DNA of 64,000 bases. Origin: Gaiellales bacterium (GTDB taxonomy: Bacteria; Actinomycetota; Thermoleophilia; Gaiellales; JAICJC01). Position 1 is the first letter of the stretch; each line of letters begins with the position of its first letter. The stretch spans positions 1-64,000 of the forward strand of contig DASUHM010000054.1 in the NCBI GenBank assembly GCA_036273515.1. The letters are read 5' to 3'. Below, piece by piece: positions 15,634 through 24,033 of this stretch. A model generated the notes under the pieces. It had not been told where the DNA came from, made no database searches, and was given only the letters and a program-made list of their open reading frames with translations. The position numbers were made by a program, and so were the translations under genes.

Positions 15634-16389
15634 GTGCACTACGTCGAGCGCGGAGAGGGGACGCCCGTGCTGCTCCTGCACGGCGCGGGGGTGGACCACC
15701 GGGAGCCGCTCGGGACGATCGAGCCCGCCTTCGCGCGCACCTCGGGGTACCGGCGCATCTATCCCGACCTGCCGGGCCACGGGCGGACACCCGCGCCGGA
15801 ATCGGTCCGAAGCGCCGACGACGTGCTCCGCGTCCTGCTCGACCTGATCGACGACCTCGCCGGCGACGAGCCGCTGCTCGTGGCCGGGCACTCCGCGGGC
15901 GGCTACCACGCGCGCGCCATCGCCCAGCGCCGCCCGGATCAGGTGATCGGGCTGGCACTCATCTGCCCACTGCTGGAGGACGTCCGGGATGTGCCGCCCC
16001 ACAGGCCGATCGCGCAGGAAGACCTGGACGGGGAGCACGACGCGTTTCGCAGGTACTTCGTCGTGCACACGCCGGCGATGCTGCGAAGCTACGCCGAGAA
16101 CGTGGCGCCGGGGGTCGAGGCGGCGGACGCCGAGGCGCTCGAGCGGATCGGCGATCGCTGGCGCCTGACCGCCGCCGAACCCGGGCGGCCATATGCGGGC
16201 CCGGTGCTCGTCGTCGTCGGCCGCCAGGACTCGGCCGTCGGGTACGCGGCCCAGTGGGATCTGATGGAGGCGTATCCGCGGGGGACGTTCGCGATGCTCG
16301 ACGGGGCGGGCCACGCGCTGCCGCACGAGCAGCCCGAGCTCCTGGGCGCGCTGCTCAGGGAATGGCTGCGCCGGGTCGAGCGTCCCTGA
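15634..16389 (+). CDS. Alpha/beta-fold hydrolase
   Basis: A 251-residue hydrolase. The oxyanion strand PVLLLHGAGVDH, nucleophile elbow GHSAGGYHARA (Ser), acid region VVVGRQDSAVGY and DGAGHALPHEQPELL with the catalytic His are all present, so the triad looks intact. The substrate cannot be told; relatives are esterases, lipases or C-C hydrolases. Start GTG 15634 gives the standard short N-terminus (VHYVERGEGTPVLLLHG); the longer frame upstream is a shadow of the PIN gene. Its 3' end overlaps the convergent MFS gene by 35 bp. Confidence 0.85.
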   Translation: MHYVERGEGTPVLLLHGAGVDHREPLGTIEPAFARTSGYRRIYPDLPGHGRTPAPESVRSADDVLRVLLDLIDDLAGDEPLLVAGHSAGGYHARAIAQRRPDQVIGLALICPLLEDVRDVPPHRPIAQEDLDGEHDAFRRYFVVHTPAMLRSYAENVAPGVEAADAEALERIGDRWRLTAAEPGRPYAGPVLVVVGRQDSAVGYAAQWDLMEAYPRGTFAMLDGAGHALPHEQPELLGALLREWLRRVERP

Positions 16390-17599
16390 CCGGCACCCGC
16401 CGGACGGCCGGCGCGACCGCCACCAGCAGCACCAGCCCGAGGCCCACGATCGCCGCGAGCAGCGCGAAGCCGCCGCGCGCGCCGGCATGGTTCACCAGCG
16501 GGCCGACGCCCAGCGTCACGCCCACCTGGAGCAGCATCGAGACGAGCAGGAACGTCGACGACGTTCGCCCCATCACCTCGTTCGGGACGACCTTGAAGAG
16601 GTAGGCGTTCGTGATCACCCGGAACGCCGACGAGCAGAAGCCGGCGACGAAGAGCAGCGCGTAGAAGACCGGCACGGACGCCGAGGATGAAGCGGCCAGC
16701 GTGACGTAGCAGCCGATCAGCACGATCAGCACCGCCGTCATCGCCCGCCACTCGCCGAGCCGCAGGACGAGCAGGGCGGCGAGCACGCCCGACACCATCG
16801 CGCCGGTGCCGTACGTCATGTCCGCCAGGCCGTAGGCCGTCGCGCCGAGCCCGAGCACGTCGAGCACGTAGGCGACGAGGACGACGTTCAGGCTGATCGT
16901 CGCCACCCACGGGATCACGCTCGCGACGCCGAATCCGGCGAGGGGCCGGTGGCGGCGCAGGTAGGCGAACCCCTCCCGGGCCATGGCGAGGCCGGACTCG
17001 TGCGGCCCCTCGGCCGGTGCCGGGCGATGGTGGAGGGCGAGCAGCGCGAGCGCCGAGAGCGCGTACGTGCCGGCGTCGATGGCAAACGCCGTCCCCAGCC
17101 CGAAACGGACGAGGATCGGCCCGCCGAGCGCCGCGCCGGTCAGGCTGCCCGCCTGCCACACGATCTCGACGAGGCCGCTCGCGGCGGTCAGCTGCTCCGG
17201 CCGGATCACCTCCTGCAGGAGGGCGGTGATCGCCGGCCAGAACACGCTGTGCGCGAGGCCGATCACGAACGTGAGCACGTAGAGGGCGGGCAACGACGGG
17301 GAGCCGGCGTAGGCGAGCGCCGCCATCGTCCCCACCAGCACGAGCCGCACGATGTCGGCCGAGACCGCCAGCATCCGGCGCGGGTAGCGGTCGGCCAGCG
17401 GCCCGGCAAACGGCAGCATGAAGATGCCCGATCCGAGCCCGAGCGCCCAGACGAGCGCCACCGACGTCGCCGATCCGGTGCGGTCGAGCAGGTACCAGCC
17501 GAGCGCGACGATGTGCAGACCGGCCCCCGCCGTCGAGAGCACCTCGCCGACGAAGTAGAGGCGGAAGTCGCGGTCGGCGAGCGGTGCGAACGGGTTCAT
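16355..17599 (-). CDS. MFS transporter, Enterobactin-exporter-like (MFS_3)
   Basis: A 414-residue protein with about twelve hydrophobic segments, beginning NPFAPLADRDFRLYFVGEVL, which is typical of the MFS_3/EntS-like exporter branch. Motif A reads GPLADRYPRRML after helix 2, and the repeat half contains VFYALLFVAGFCSSAF. The start ATG 17599 overlaps the TrmO stop (ATGA), so the two are co-translated. The longer frame upstream is a shadow. The transported compound is unknown; a role together with TrmO is not expected beyond shared transcription. Confidence 0.85.
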   Translation of the reverse strand: MNPFAPLADRDFRLYFVGEVLSTAGAGLHIVALGWYLLDRTGSATSVALVWALGLGSGIFMLPFAGPLADRYPRRMLAVSADIVRLVLVGTMAALAYAGSPSLPALYVLTFVIGLAHSVFWPAITALLQEVIRPEQLTAASGLVEIVWQAGSLTGAALGGPILVRFGLGTAFAIDAGTYALSALALLALHHRPAPAEGPHESGLAMAREGFAYLRRHRPLAGFGVASVIPWVATISLNVVLVAYVLDVLGLGATAYGLADMTYGTGAMVSGVLAALLVLRLGEWRAMTAVLIVLIGCYVTLAASSSASVPVFYALLFVAGFCSSAFRVITNAYLFKVVPNEVMGRTSSTFLLVSMLLQVGVTLGVGPLVNHAGARGGFALLAAIVGLGLVLLVAVAPAVRRVPVRDARPGAAIP

Positions 17600-18021
17600 C
17601 CGTCGGCCGACTCGGCCATGACCGGCTTGATGTCGACGACCGGCGTGCCGTCGACCGCCTCGAGCGCGCCGACCGCGAGCGAGCCGCCGGCCATCGCGGT
17701 GACCGTCACCCGGTGCAGGCCGATCGGGTTCGGCCGGTCGGGCGAGCGGGTGGCGAACACGCCCGCGAGCGGCAGGCTGAGATCGCCGCGCGGATGCGTG
17801 TGGCGGGCGGTGCGGTCGGACTGGTGGAGCCACGTGAGGACGATCACGTCGTCGCCGACCGCGATCCCGTCGAGCAGGTCGCGGTACTCGGGCAGGATCT
17901 CGACCCGGGCCGGCGGCGCGCCCTCGAAGGCCTGCCGCGGCGCCTCCCCACGGGCGCGCAGCTCCGACCGGACGACTCCGATCGGGCGCAGCTCGTAGGT
18001 GTCGGTCCCGGTGTCGGCCAT
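17596..18021 (-). CDS. TrmO-family tRNA N6-methyltransferase
   Basis: A 141-residue protein of the TsaA/TrmO family, which transfers a methyl group from S-adenosylmethionine to N6-threonylcarbamoyladenosine at position 37 of tRNA. The start YELRPIGVVRSELRARGEAP and the core LTWLHQSDRTARHTHPRGD, then FATRSPDRPNPIGLHRVTV, match the family's SAM site. ATG 18021 gives the usual N-terminus. Only 27 bp separate it from the divergent acetyltransferase gene, so the promoters overlap and leaders are very short. It is coupled to the downstream MFS gene. Confidence 0.88.
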   Translation of the reverse strand: MADTGTDTYELRPIGVVRSELRARGEAPRQAFEGAPPARVEILPEYRDLLDGIAVGDDVIVLTWLHQSDRTARHTHPRGDLSLPLAGVFATRSPDRPNPIGLHRVTVTAMAGGSLAVGALEAVDGTPVVDIKPVMAESADG

Positions 18022-18048
18022 CGTTTTCACATACCGTGCGCGCAGCCT

Positions 18049-18798
18049 ATGCCCGACGCCGACCTTCGGACACGCGCCGCGGAGGCCAATGCGGCCAGCT
18101 TCTTCGCGATCGCGACGGCATCGGAGGGCGGACGCGCGCTGGAGGAGCCGGGCGTCCGGGCGATCGCGACGCCGGCGGCGCCGGAGCGGCCGCTCTTCAA
18201 CGCCGCGTTCGGGCTCGAGCCGGGCGCGCTCGCCCGCGCCTACGAGCGGCTGGCCGGGTTCTATGCCGAGGCCGGCGTGCCCCGGTGGACGGCGTTCGTC
18301 GATCCCGCCGACTCGGAGTCCGTGGCGGCGCTGGCCGGGAACGGGCACGAGCTCGACGCCGAGCCGCGGCTGATGCTGGCCGAGGCCGGCGACATCGCGG
18401 ACACCGACGCGCCGATGGAGCTCGATCCGGCGCCGACGCCGGAAACGATTGCGGCGCTGAACGACCGCGTCTACGGCTACCCCGGCAGCTTCGCCCGCAC
18501 GCTGTGCTCGCTGACCGGGCTCGATCCGCTCGTCGCCGTCGTCGACTCGGAGCCGGTCGCCTGCGCGCTCAGCCACGACGCGCGCGGCGACTGCCACATC
18601 ACGCTGGTCGCAACGGTCCCGGCCCACCGCCGCCAGGGCATCGCCAGTGGCCTCATCCGCCGGCTCGTGCGCCGTGGCCGCGACCGTGGCTGCACGACGA
18701 CCTCGCTCGTGGCCACCCGCGCCGGCGCGCCGGTGTACGAGCGGCTCGGCTACCGCGACCTCGGCTCCGTCCAGATGTGGGAGCGTCCCGCGCCATGA
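18049..18798 (+). CDS. GNAT N-acetyltransferase
   Basis: A 249-residue protein whose C-terminal ~120 residues are a GNAT domain. The acetyl-CoA loop is ATVPAHRRQGIASGLIRRLV, and the last strand YERLGYRDLGSVQMWE fits. The N-terminal half, with repeated AxxRAYERLAGFYAEAGVP-like helices, may be a degenerate second GNAT. It is the first gene of a three-gene operon with GTGA/ATGA junctions (acetyltransferase, aldolase, acetyltransferase). Target unknown; small-molecule or protein amino groups are typical. Confidence 0.85.
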   Translation: MPDADLRTRAAEANAASFFAIATASEGGRALEEPGVRAIATPAAPERPLFNAAFGLEPGALARAYERLAGFYAEAGVPRWTAFVDPADSESVAALAGNGHELDAEPRLMLAEAGDIADTDAPMELDPAPTPETIAALNDRVYGYPGSFARTLCSLTGLDPLVAVVDSEPVACALSHDARGDCHITLVATVPAHRRQGIASGLIRRLVRRGRDRGCTTTSLVATRAGAPVYERLGYRDLGSVQMWERPAP

Positions 18799-19556
18799 GC
18801 GAGAACGCGATCACGAGGGCGATCGCCGCCCGTGGCGCGGCGGTCGGCGCCATGCTGTTCGAGTTCGACACCCCGGGCGTCATGCGGATCCTGGCCGCCG
18901 CCGGCGCCGACTTCGCCCTGTTCGACCTGGAGCACACCGCCTGGGACGCCGGCTCGCTGCGCCGGGTGCTCGCCACCGGCCGCGGCACGGGGGTGCACCC
19001 GCTCGTGCGGGTCGTCCGCGCCGAGTACGCGCTGATCGCCCCCGCTCTCGACGCGGGCGCGGGCGGGGTGATGGCGCCGATGGTCGAATCCGCGGAGCAG
19101 GCCCGGATGCTGGTCGAGTCGGTGCGCTACCCGCCGCAGGGCCGGCGCGGGTTCGGCGTCATCATGAGCGACGAGCTCGCCGACGGCGGCCCCGGCGCGC
19201 GCGCCGAGCGGGCCAACCGCGAGAACGTCGTGATCGCCCAGATCGAGTCGCCGCGCGGGATCGAGAACGCCGAGGAGATCCTCGCCGTCCCCGGCATCGA
19301 CGTCGCCTGGCTGGGCCAGTTCGACCTCTCGCTCGGCCTCGGAGTGCCCGGGCAGTTCGACCACCCGACCTATCTGGACGCCGTCGACCACCTCGTCAGC
19401 GCCGCCCGGGCCCGCGGCGTCCCGCTCGGCCAGCTGGTCGGCTCGGCCGAGGACGGCCGGGCGATGCGCGAGCGCGGCTTCCAGGTGCTCGCGTTCTGCG
19501 ACGTGTGGGTGTTCGAGCAGGGGCTGCGCGCGTCGCTGGACGAGCTGCGCCCGTGA
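18795..19556 (+). CDS. HpcH/HpaI-family aldolase
   Basis: A 253-residue TIM-barrel class II aldolase. The pattern GAMLFEFDTPGVMRILAAAG, ADFALFDLEHTAWD, then MAPMVESAEQARMLVESVRY (metal and substrate region) and IAQIESPRGIENAEEILAV is diagnostic; the acids in FDLEHT and IESPRGIEN are metal or phosphate-site residues. The family cleaves 4-hydroxy-2-oxo acids to pyruvate or oxaloacetate and an aldehyde. ATG 18795 overlaps the upstream acetyltransferase stop, and its own stop overlaps the next start. The physiological substrate is unclear because no pathway genes surround it. Confidence 0.88.
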   Translation: MSENAITRAIAARGAAVGAMLFEFDTPGVMRILAAAGADFALFDLEHTAWDAGSLRRVLATGRGTGVHPLVRVVRAEYALIAPALDAGAGGVMAPMVESAEQARMLVESVRYPPQGRRGFGVIMSDELADGGPGARAERANRENVVIAQIESPRGIENAEEILAVPGIDVAWLGQFDLSLGLGVPGQFDHPTYLDAVDHLVSAARARGVPLGQLVGSAEDGRAMRERGFQVLAFCDVWVFEQGLRASLDELRP

Positions 19557-20368
19557 GGGTCGTCCCGGCCGCCGACCTCGGTGCAGCGAAGCTGCTCGAG
19601 GTCTTCAACGCCGGCTTCTCGGACTACCTCGTCCCGCTCCGGCTCGACGAGGCCACGCTGCGCGCGCACGTGCACGAGAACGACATCGCGCTCGATCGCT
19701 CGCCCGTCGCGCTCGCCGAGGAGCCGGCGGCGTTCGCGCTGCTCGGCATCCGCGAGGGCGACGCCTGGATCGGCGGGATGGCGACCGTGCCGGCGAAGCG
19801 CCGCAGCGGCCTCGCCCGGCAGATGCTCGACGCCGCGATCGACTCGGCACGGGAGGCCGGCTGCTCGACGGTGTGGCTCGAAGTGGTCGATCGAAACGCC
19901 GCGGCGGTCGCGCTCTACGAGGCCCGCGGGTTCGCGCAGGTGCGCGACCTCGTGGTGTGGTCGCTGCCCGCCCTCGACCGGGCCGGCGAGGCGACTCGGA
20001 GGGTCGACGAGTACGAAGCTCACGCGTGGATCGCCGCGCATCGCGAGGAGCGGGAGCCGTGGCAGCGGGCGGACGGGACGCTCGCGCGGCTGCGCGAGGC
20101 CGGAGCGGCGCTGCGCGGCCTCGTGCTGGAGCGCTCGGGCGAGGTCACGGGGGCCGTCGTCTATCGCGACGCGACGACGGCCGGCGTCTTCCAGCTCGCC
20201 GCCGACGACGACGAGGCGGCCGCGGCGCTGCTCTGCGCCGCGGCCAACGGCCGCGACCTGCACGTGACGAACGCGCCCGTCGACGGCCGGGTGTCACGGG
20301 TGCTCGCCGAGCGCGGCGCGAACGCGATCGCCGGGCAGCGCGAGATGCGCCTGGATCTCAGCCCTTGA
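19553..20368 (+). CDS. GNAT N-acetyltransferase, two-domain type
   Basis: A 271-residue protein. Residues 1-150 form a GNAT domain with the acetyl-CoA motif ATVPAKRRSGLARQMLDAAI and the end YEARGFAQVRDLVVWSLP. Residues 160-271 look like a second, degenerate GNAT or binding domain (GLVLERSGEVTGAVVYRD). GTG 19553 overlaps the aldolase stop. It converges on and overlaps CtaA by 11 bp. As third gene of the operon it may act on the same metabolite as the first acetyltransferase, but this is speculation. Confidence 0.8.
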   Translation: MRVVPAADLGAAKLLEVFNAGFSDYLVPLRLDEATLRAHVHENDIALDRSPVALAEEPAAFALLGIREGDAWIGGMATVPAKRRSGLARQMLDAAIDSAREAGCSTVWLEVVDRNAAAVALYEARGFAQVRDLVVWSLPALDRAGEATRRVDEYEAHAWIAAHREEREPWQRADGTLARLREAGAALRGLVLERSGEVTGAVVYRDATTAGVFQLAADDDEAAAALLCAAANGRDLHVTNAPVDGRVSRVLAERGANAIAGQREMRLDLSP

Positions 20369-21293
20369 CGGGCTGATCGCCGCGCACGGCGAGGGCGCCG
20401 ACCAGGCTCGCGATCGTGACCACCGCGATCAGGAGCGTCGCCGCGAGGGCGACGTGCATCGCGATCACGTCCCACGGCAGCCCGTTGCGGTACTGGTACT
20501 CGCCCACCGCCGCCTGGCAGCCGAGCAGGACGACGGCCACGATCGAGAGCCGCTGCGCCAGTGAGCCCTGGAACCGCCTCCAGAGCCAGACCGACAGCGC
20601 GACCAGGAGCACGGTGAACGTCGTCGCGACGCGTACGTGCACCCAGGCGGCGTCATAGAAGTTGCCGATCCGCTCGATCGGCGTCGTCGTGCTGCCAGGG
20701 TGCGGCCCGGCCGCGGTCACGAACGCGCCGGACACGATCAGGGCCAGGTAGACGACCACCGCGGCCCAGGCCAGGAGGCCGATGCGCCCGCCGATGATCG
20801 ACCGCGCCGCCTCGGGCCGGAAGATGGCCACGGTCGCCCAGGTCGACAGCGAGACGACGGCCATGGCGAGCAGGAAGTGCGACATGACCAGGTACGGGTT
20901 CAGGTCGAACGCCACCGTGATCGCCCCGAGCGGCACCTGCGCCACCGTGCCGGCGGCCGCGAGCGCGAGGGCGTGGGCGATGCGGCGGTCGACGCCGGCG
21001 ACGCGGTAGGCCATGATGGCGGTGGCCACGGCGGCCAGCATCGCGATCCCCGAGATGGCCCGGTTGGAGAACTCGATCAGCGCGTGGGACGAGTCCTGGG
21101 GCACGATCCCGTTCGCCTGGCAGGTGGGCCAGTGCGGGCAGCCGAGCCCGGACGCGGTCAGCCGGACGAGGCCACCCGTCGTGACGACGAGCCAGAGGAT
21201 GACGAGCGTCGCGACCGCCGCGCGCTGCAGGGTGCGCATCGAGACGGTGCGCAGTCGCAGGCGGGAGAGCGACGGCGTATCGACGTGGGCCAT
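20358..21293 (-). CDS. ctaA: COX15/CtaA haem A synthase family protein
   Basis: A 311-residue membrane protein with eight hydrophobic helices, matching CtaA, which oxidises haem O to haem A for cytochrome oxidase. Conserved features are TGGLVRLTASGLGCPHWPTC near helix 1 (the paired Cys region), the haem-ligand His in SSHALIEFSNR, and ITVAFDLNPYLVMSHFLLAM; the second half repeats with VHVRVATTFTVLL and DVIAMHVALAATL. No oxidase subunits or CtaB lie in the window. Start ATG 21293 is followed by a short arginine-rich cytoplasmic N-terminus. The assignment is strong even without neighbours. Confidence 0.9.
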   Translation of the reverse strand: MAHVDTPSLSRLRLRTVSMRTLQRAAVATLVILWLVVTTGGLVRLTASGLGCPHWPTCQANGIVPQDSSHALIEFSNRAISGIAMLAAVATAIMAYRVAGVDRRIAHALALAAAGTVAQVPLGAITVAFDLNPYLVMSHFLLAMAVVSLSTWATVAIFRPEAARSIIGGRIGLLAWAAVVVYLALIVSGAFVTAAGPHPGSTTTPIERIGNFYDAAWVHVRVATTFTVLLVALSVWLWRRFQGSLAQRLSIVAVVLLGCQAAVGEYQYRNGLPWDVIAMHVALAATLLIAVVTIASLVGALAVRGDQPVKG

Positions 21294-21438
21294 CTGCTGC
21301 CAGTGTAACCCGGCCCACGCCGCCGGCGGGCACTCCGCCGCGTCACCACTCCTTTACGGAAATATCACGCAAATACCGCGCTCGGGTGGTTTCGGCCGAT
21401 TGCAGATTGGGGGCCAGGAATGGCACAGTTTGGGATTA

Positions 21439-21633
21439 GTGGGTACGAGGTCTCCGGTAGCCGTGCAGGACGCGGCGGCGCAGCCGCTGCGTGCGCCCAA
21501 GGGCGAGTTCGTCTCGGGCGAGCTGGCGGCCGACTGCGCCCGTTTCCTGGCCGAGACGCGCCGCCGGGTCGAGCAGCGGCGCACCGTGGACGCCCGCCCG
21601 CAGCTGCGCGCGGACACCTGGCGCGCCCCGTAG
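21439..21633 (+). CDS. Small hypothetical protein, 64 aa
   Basis: A short frame with typical coding composition (GEFVSGELAADCARFLAETR followed by a helix RRVEQRRTV), ending at TAG 21631-21633. The start is uncertain: GTG 21439 or GTG 21463. It overlaps the beginning of the nucleotidyltransferase frame at the stop (GTAG). It could be a small independent protein or the N-terminus of the nucleotidyltransferase separated from it by a frameshift. No family recognised. Confidence 0.45.
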   Translation: MGTRSPVAVQDAAAQPLRAPKGEFVSGELAADCARFLAETRRRVEQRRTVDARPQLRADTWRAP

Positions 21634-22355
21634 ATCCGGCCGTCCGCGGCTATGCCGACGCCCTCGCCGGCGTGCTCCGCGACGCCCTCGGCCCGGCGCT
21701 GATCGGCGTCTACCTGCACGGGTCGGCTGCTCTGGGGGACTACGACCCCGCCCGCAGCGACATCGACATTCTGGCGGTCTGCGCGGCGCCGCTCGGGACG
21801 GAGGAACTGGCGCGCCTGGGCGCCGGTCTCGGGCGCGACGCCCTCCCGTGTCCCGCGGACGCGGGCCTGGAGTTCAGCCTGATCACCGTGGCCGCAGCGC
21901 GCGACCCCGCGGCGGCGCCGCCGTTCGAGCTGCACGGCTGGGACGAGCACGGCCGGGTGCTTCCCGGGGAGGGCCGCGGCGACCCGGATCTGCCGCGGCA
22001 CTTCGCGGTCGTCCGCCAGACCGGGCTGGTGATCCACGGGCCACCTGCGACCGACATCCTGCGCGACGTGCCCCTGGACGAGCAGATCGCACTCGTCACC
22101 GACGAGCTCGACTGGGCGGTCGGGAACGCGAGCCGGAGCACCCAGGTGCTGACCGCCTGCCGCGCCTGGGGGCTCTCCGTCGACGGCCGGTATCGATCGA
22201 AGCGCGACGGCGCGGAGTGGGCGGTCGAGCGGGGCGCTCCCGCGCTGGTCGCCGAGGTGCTCGCCGACCACAGGGCAGCCAGGGAGTCGCATCCGGACGC
22301 GGGGGCCGTCGCCGCGTTCGTGGCATCCGTCCGGACTCGCCTTCAGCACAAGTAG
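21630..22355 (+). CDS. Aminoglycoside adenylyltransferase-like nucleotidyltransferase
   Basis: A nucleotidyltransferase of the AadA/ANT type. The catalytic motif is VYLHGSAALGDYDPARSDID (GSxxxGxxxxxSDxD), followed by a C-terminal helical domain with VTDELDWAVGNASRSTQVLT. The start is uncertain: ATG 21420 would add about 70 residues that look like a shadow of the small upstream frame, GTG 21672 would cut into the first helix, and the conserved region begins near 21630, where only GTA is available. The coordinate given marks that point, not a proven start codon. It may adenylylate aminoglycosides or another substrate; resistance is not demonstrated. Confidence 0.78.
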   Translation, partial: VDPAVRGYADALAGVLRDALGPALIGVYLHGSAALGDYDPARSDIDILAVCAAPLGTEELARLGAGLGRDALPCPADAGLEFSLITVAAARDPAAAPPFELHGWDEHGRVLPGEGRGDPDLPRHFAVVRQTGLVIHGPPATDILRDVPLDEQIALVTDELDWAVGNASRSTQVLTACRAWGLSVDGRYRSKRDGAEWAVERGAPALVAEVLADHRAARESHPDAGAVAAFVASVRTRLQHK

Positions 22356-22364
22356 GCTTTGGCC

Positions 22365-22757
22365 ATGTCCGAGCCGGAGCGCCGCCACAGCCCTGCCGGA
22401 CGGCGTGCGTTCGACGAGGCCCACGACGCCACCCGGCGCACGCGCCTCGCCAACGAGCGCACCTACCTCTCCTGGTGGCGCACCGGGCTCACCGCGCTCG
22501 CCGTCAGCCTGGCCGCCGGCCGCGTCGTCCCGACGCTCTCGCACCGCACGGCCTGGCCATACGAGGTGGTCGGCGCCGGCTTCGCCATCCTCGGCGTCGC
22601 CTGCATCGTGAACGCCTACCAGCGCGAGCGCGAGATCGACCGGGCGCTGCAGGAGGGTCGGTTCGCGTATATGGACCCTCGCTCCACCGCGTTCCTGACG
22701 GCGCTCGGCGTCATCCTCGGCCTGCTCACGCTGGGGCTGATCGTGGTGAATCCGTAA
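22365..22757 (+). CDS. DUF202 (YidH-like) membrane protein
   Basis: A 130-residue inner-membrane protein with three hydrophobic segments. The family signature RTRLANERTYLSWWRTGLTA precedes the first helix, the second spans VVGAGFAILGVACIVNAY and the third ALGVILGLLTLGLIVV. The function of DUF202 proteins is unknown; some are thought to associate with stress-responsive membrane complexes. The ATG 22365 lies 9 bp after the nucleotidyltransferase stop. Its end overlaps the convergent DUF72 gene by 32 bp. Confidence 0.87.
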   Translation: MSEPERRHSPAGRRAFDEAHDATRRTRLANERTYLSWWRTGLTALAVSLAAGRVVPTLSHRTAWPYEVVGAGFAILGVACIVNAYQREREIDRALQEGRFAYMDPRSTAFLTALGVILGLLTLGLIVVNP

Positions 22758-23676
22758 CCGCGACGCCGTCGGTCTTCAGGATCTCCCGCAGCATCTCGGC
22801 GTTCGTCGGCGCCTGCGCGATCGGGCCCTCCGGCCCGGCGCTGCGGCCGTTGTTGTTGAACATGGCGTAGGTGCGCTCCGAGAGCGAGGACAGTTCGCGC
22901 AGCGGCGAAGACCACTCCGCGAGCTCCTCGGGGGAGTAGAGGTAGTCGAAGCGCTCGGCGGCGCTTCGGCCGCGCACGTTCCAGGTGGAGGCGTTGCGGC
23001 CGTGCAGGCGCAGGTAGGCCGTGTCCGACGTGGCAGCGACGACCGTCGGCACCAGGTTGCGGGCGTCGGTGCGGGGCGCGTCGACCATGACATAGGTGGC
23101 GCCGAGCGAGCGCAGGAAGCCGAGCGTCTCGTCGGCGTGCTCCGGCTCGAGCCAGGAGCGGTGCCGGAACTCGACCATCATCTCGTCGCCGCCGAGCTGC
23201 TCCTTGGCCCACTCGAGGTACTCGAGCGAGGCCTGCTTGCGAGTGATGTAGGGCGGGAACTGCATGAGGATGCCGCCGAGCTTGCCCGCCTCGCGGAGCG
23301 GTTCGAGCGCGGCCCGGAAGCGGGTGAACACCTCGCCACGAAGCTCGCGCGACGGCCGCTCGATGCGCCCCTTCGCATCGGTCTCGGCCTCGTCTCGCAG
23401 GTCGGCCGGCAGCTGCTCGGGCTTCACCGGGTGGCGCGTCATCATCCCGAACGCCTTCACATGGAACACGAACCCCGGTGGCGTCCGCTGGGCCCAGGCG
23501 GCCGCGGCGTCGGGGCTCGGGAGGGCGTAGTAGCTCGCGTTCAGCTCGACCGTGTCGAACCGGGCGGCGTAGTGGCCGAGGCGGGCCTCGGACGTGCGCA
23601 CCGAGCCCGGGTACCACACCTTCGTGAGCGTCTCGTCCGCCCACGAGCAGGTGCCGATGCGGACCGGCGCGCTCAG
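22726..23676 (-). CDS. DUF72 (YecE-like) TIM-barrel protein
   Basis: A 316-residue DUF72 protein. Conserved elements in order are VRIGTCSWADETL, the strand FDTVELNASYYALPSPDA, GFVFHVKAFGMMTRHPV, LGGILMQFPPYI, MMVEFRHRSWLEPE, LRLHGRNASTWNVRGR and YAMFNNNGRS. The fold is a TIM barrel of unknown activity. No ATG, GTG or TTG occurs between the family's first conserved residue and the preceding frame; a CTG at 23676 overlapping the rhodanese stop (CTGAGC) is the most likely start, giving SAPVRIGTCSW. It is the second gene of the rhodanese operon. Confidence 0.88.
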   Translation of the reverse strand: MSAPVRIGTCSWADETLTKVWYPGSVRTSEARLGHYAARFDTVELNASYYALPSPDAAAAWAQRTPPGFVFHVKAFGMMTRHPVKPEQLPADLRDEAETDAKGRIERPSRELRGEVFTRFRAALEPLREAGKLGGILMQFPPYITRKQASLEYLEWAKEQLGGDEMMVEFRHRSWLEPEHADETLGFLRSLGATYVMVDAPRTDARNLVPTVVAATSDTAYLRLHGRNASTWNVRGRSAAERFDYLYSPEELAEWSSPLRELSSLSERTYAMFNNNGRSAGPEGPIAQAPTNAEMLREILKTDGVAVTDSPRSAPA

Positions 23677-24002
23677 AGCACGTACCCGCCGGAAGGCACG
23701 AGCGGGAGCGCCGCCGCGGCCCACGCGTGCAGTCCGCCGGCCAGGTTGCTGGCGTCGTAGCCCGCGGCCGCGAGCGCGTCCGCGGCGTAGCCGCTGCGCG
23801 CCCCCGACCGGCACACGATCACGAGCGGGCGGTCGCGAGGCAGCTCGCCGGCCCGGGCCTGGAGCTCGCCGAGCGGGATCCACAGGGACCCGTCGACGTG
23901 GCCGGCTTGAAATTCCTCCGGCTCACGCACGTCGACGGCGAGCGCACCCTCCTCGAGGGCCGTGCCGGCCTGCGCGGGCGTGAGCTGGGGGGCCAGATCC
24001 AC
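23673..24002 (-). CDS. Rhodanese-domain sulfurtransferase
   Basis: A 109-residue single-domain rhodanese. The active-site loop is VIVCRSGARSGYAADAL with catalytic Cys, preceded by AVDVREPEEFQAGHVDGSLW and IPLGELQARAGELP, as in GlpE-like enzymes. It moves sulfane sulfur to acceptors such as cyanide, thiols or proteins. Its TGA overlaps the presumed CTG start of the DUF72 gene, so both are probably made together. It lies 31 bp downstream of the NlpC/P60 gene on the same strand. Confidence 0.88.
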   Translation of the reverse strand: MDLAPQLTPAQAGTALEEGALAVDVREPEEFQAGHVDGSLWIPLGELQARAGELPRDRPLVIVCRSGARSGYAADALAAAGYDASNLAGGLHAWAAAALPLVPSGGYVL

Positions 24003-24033
24003 CCCCGGAGTGTACGGGGCGCGCCCCTGCGGC

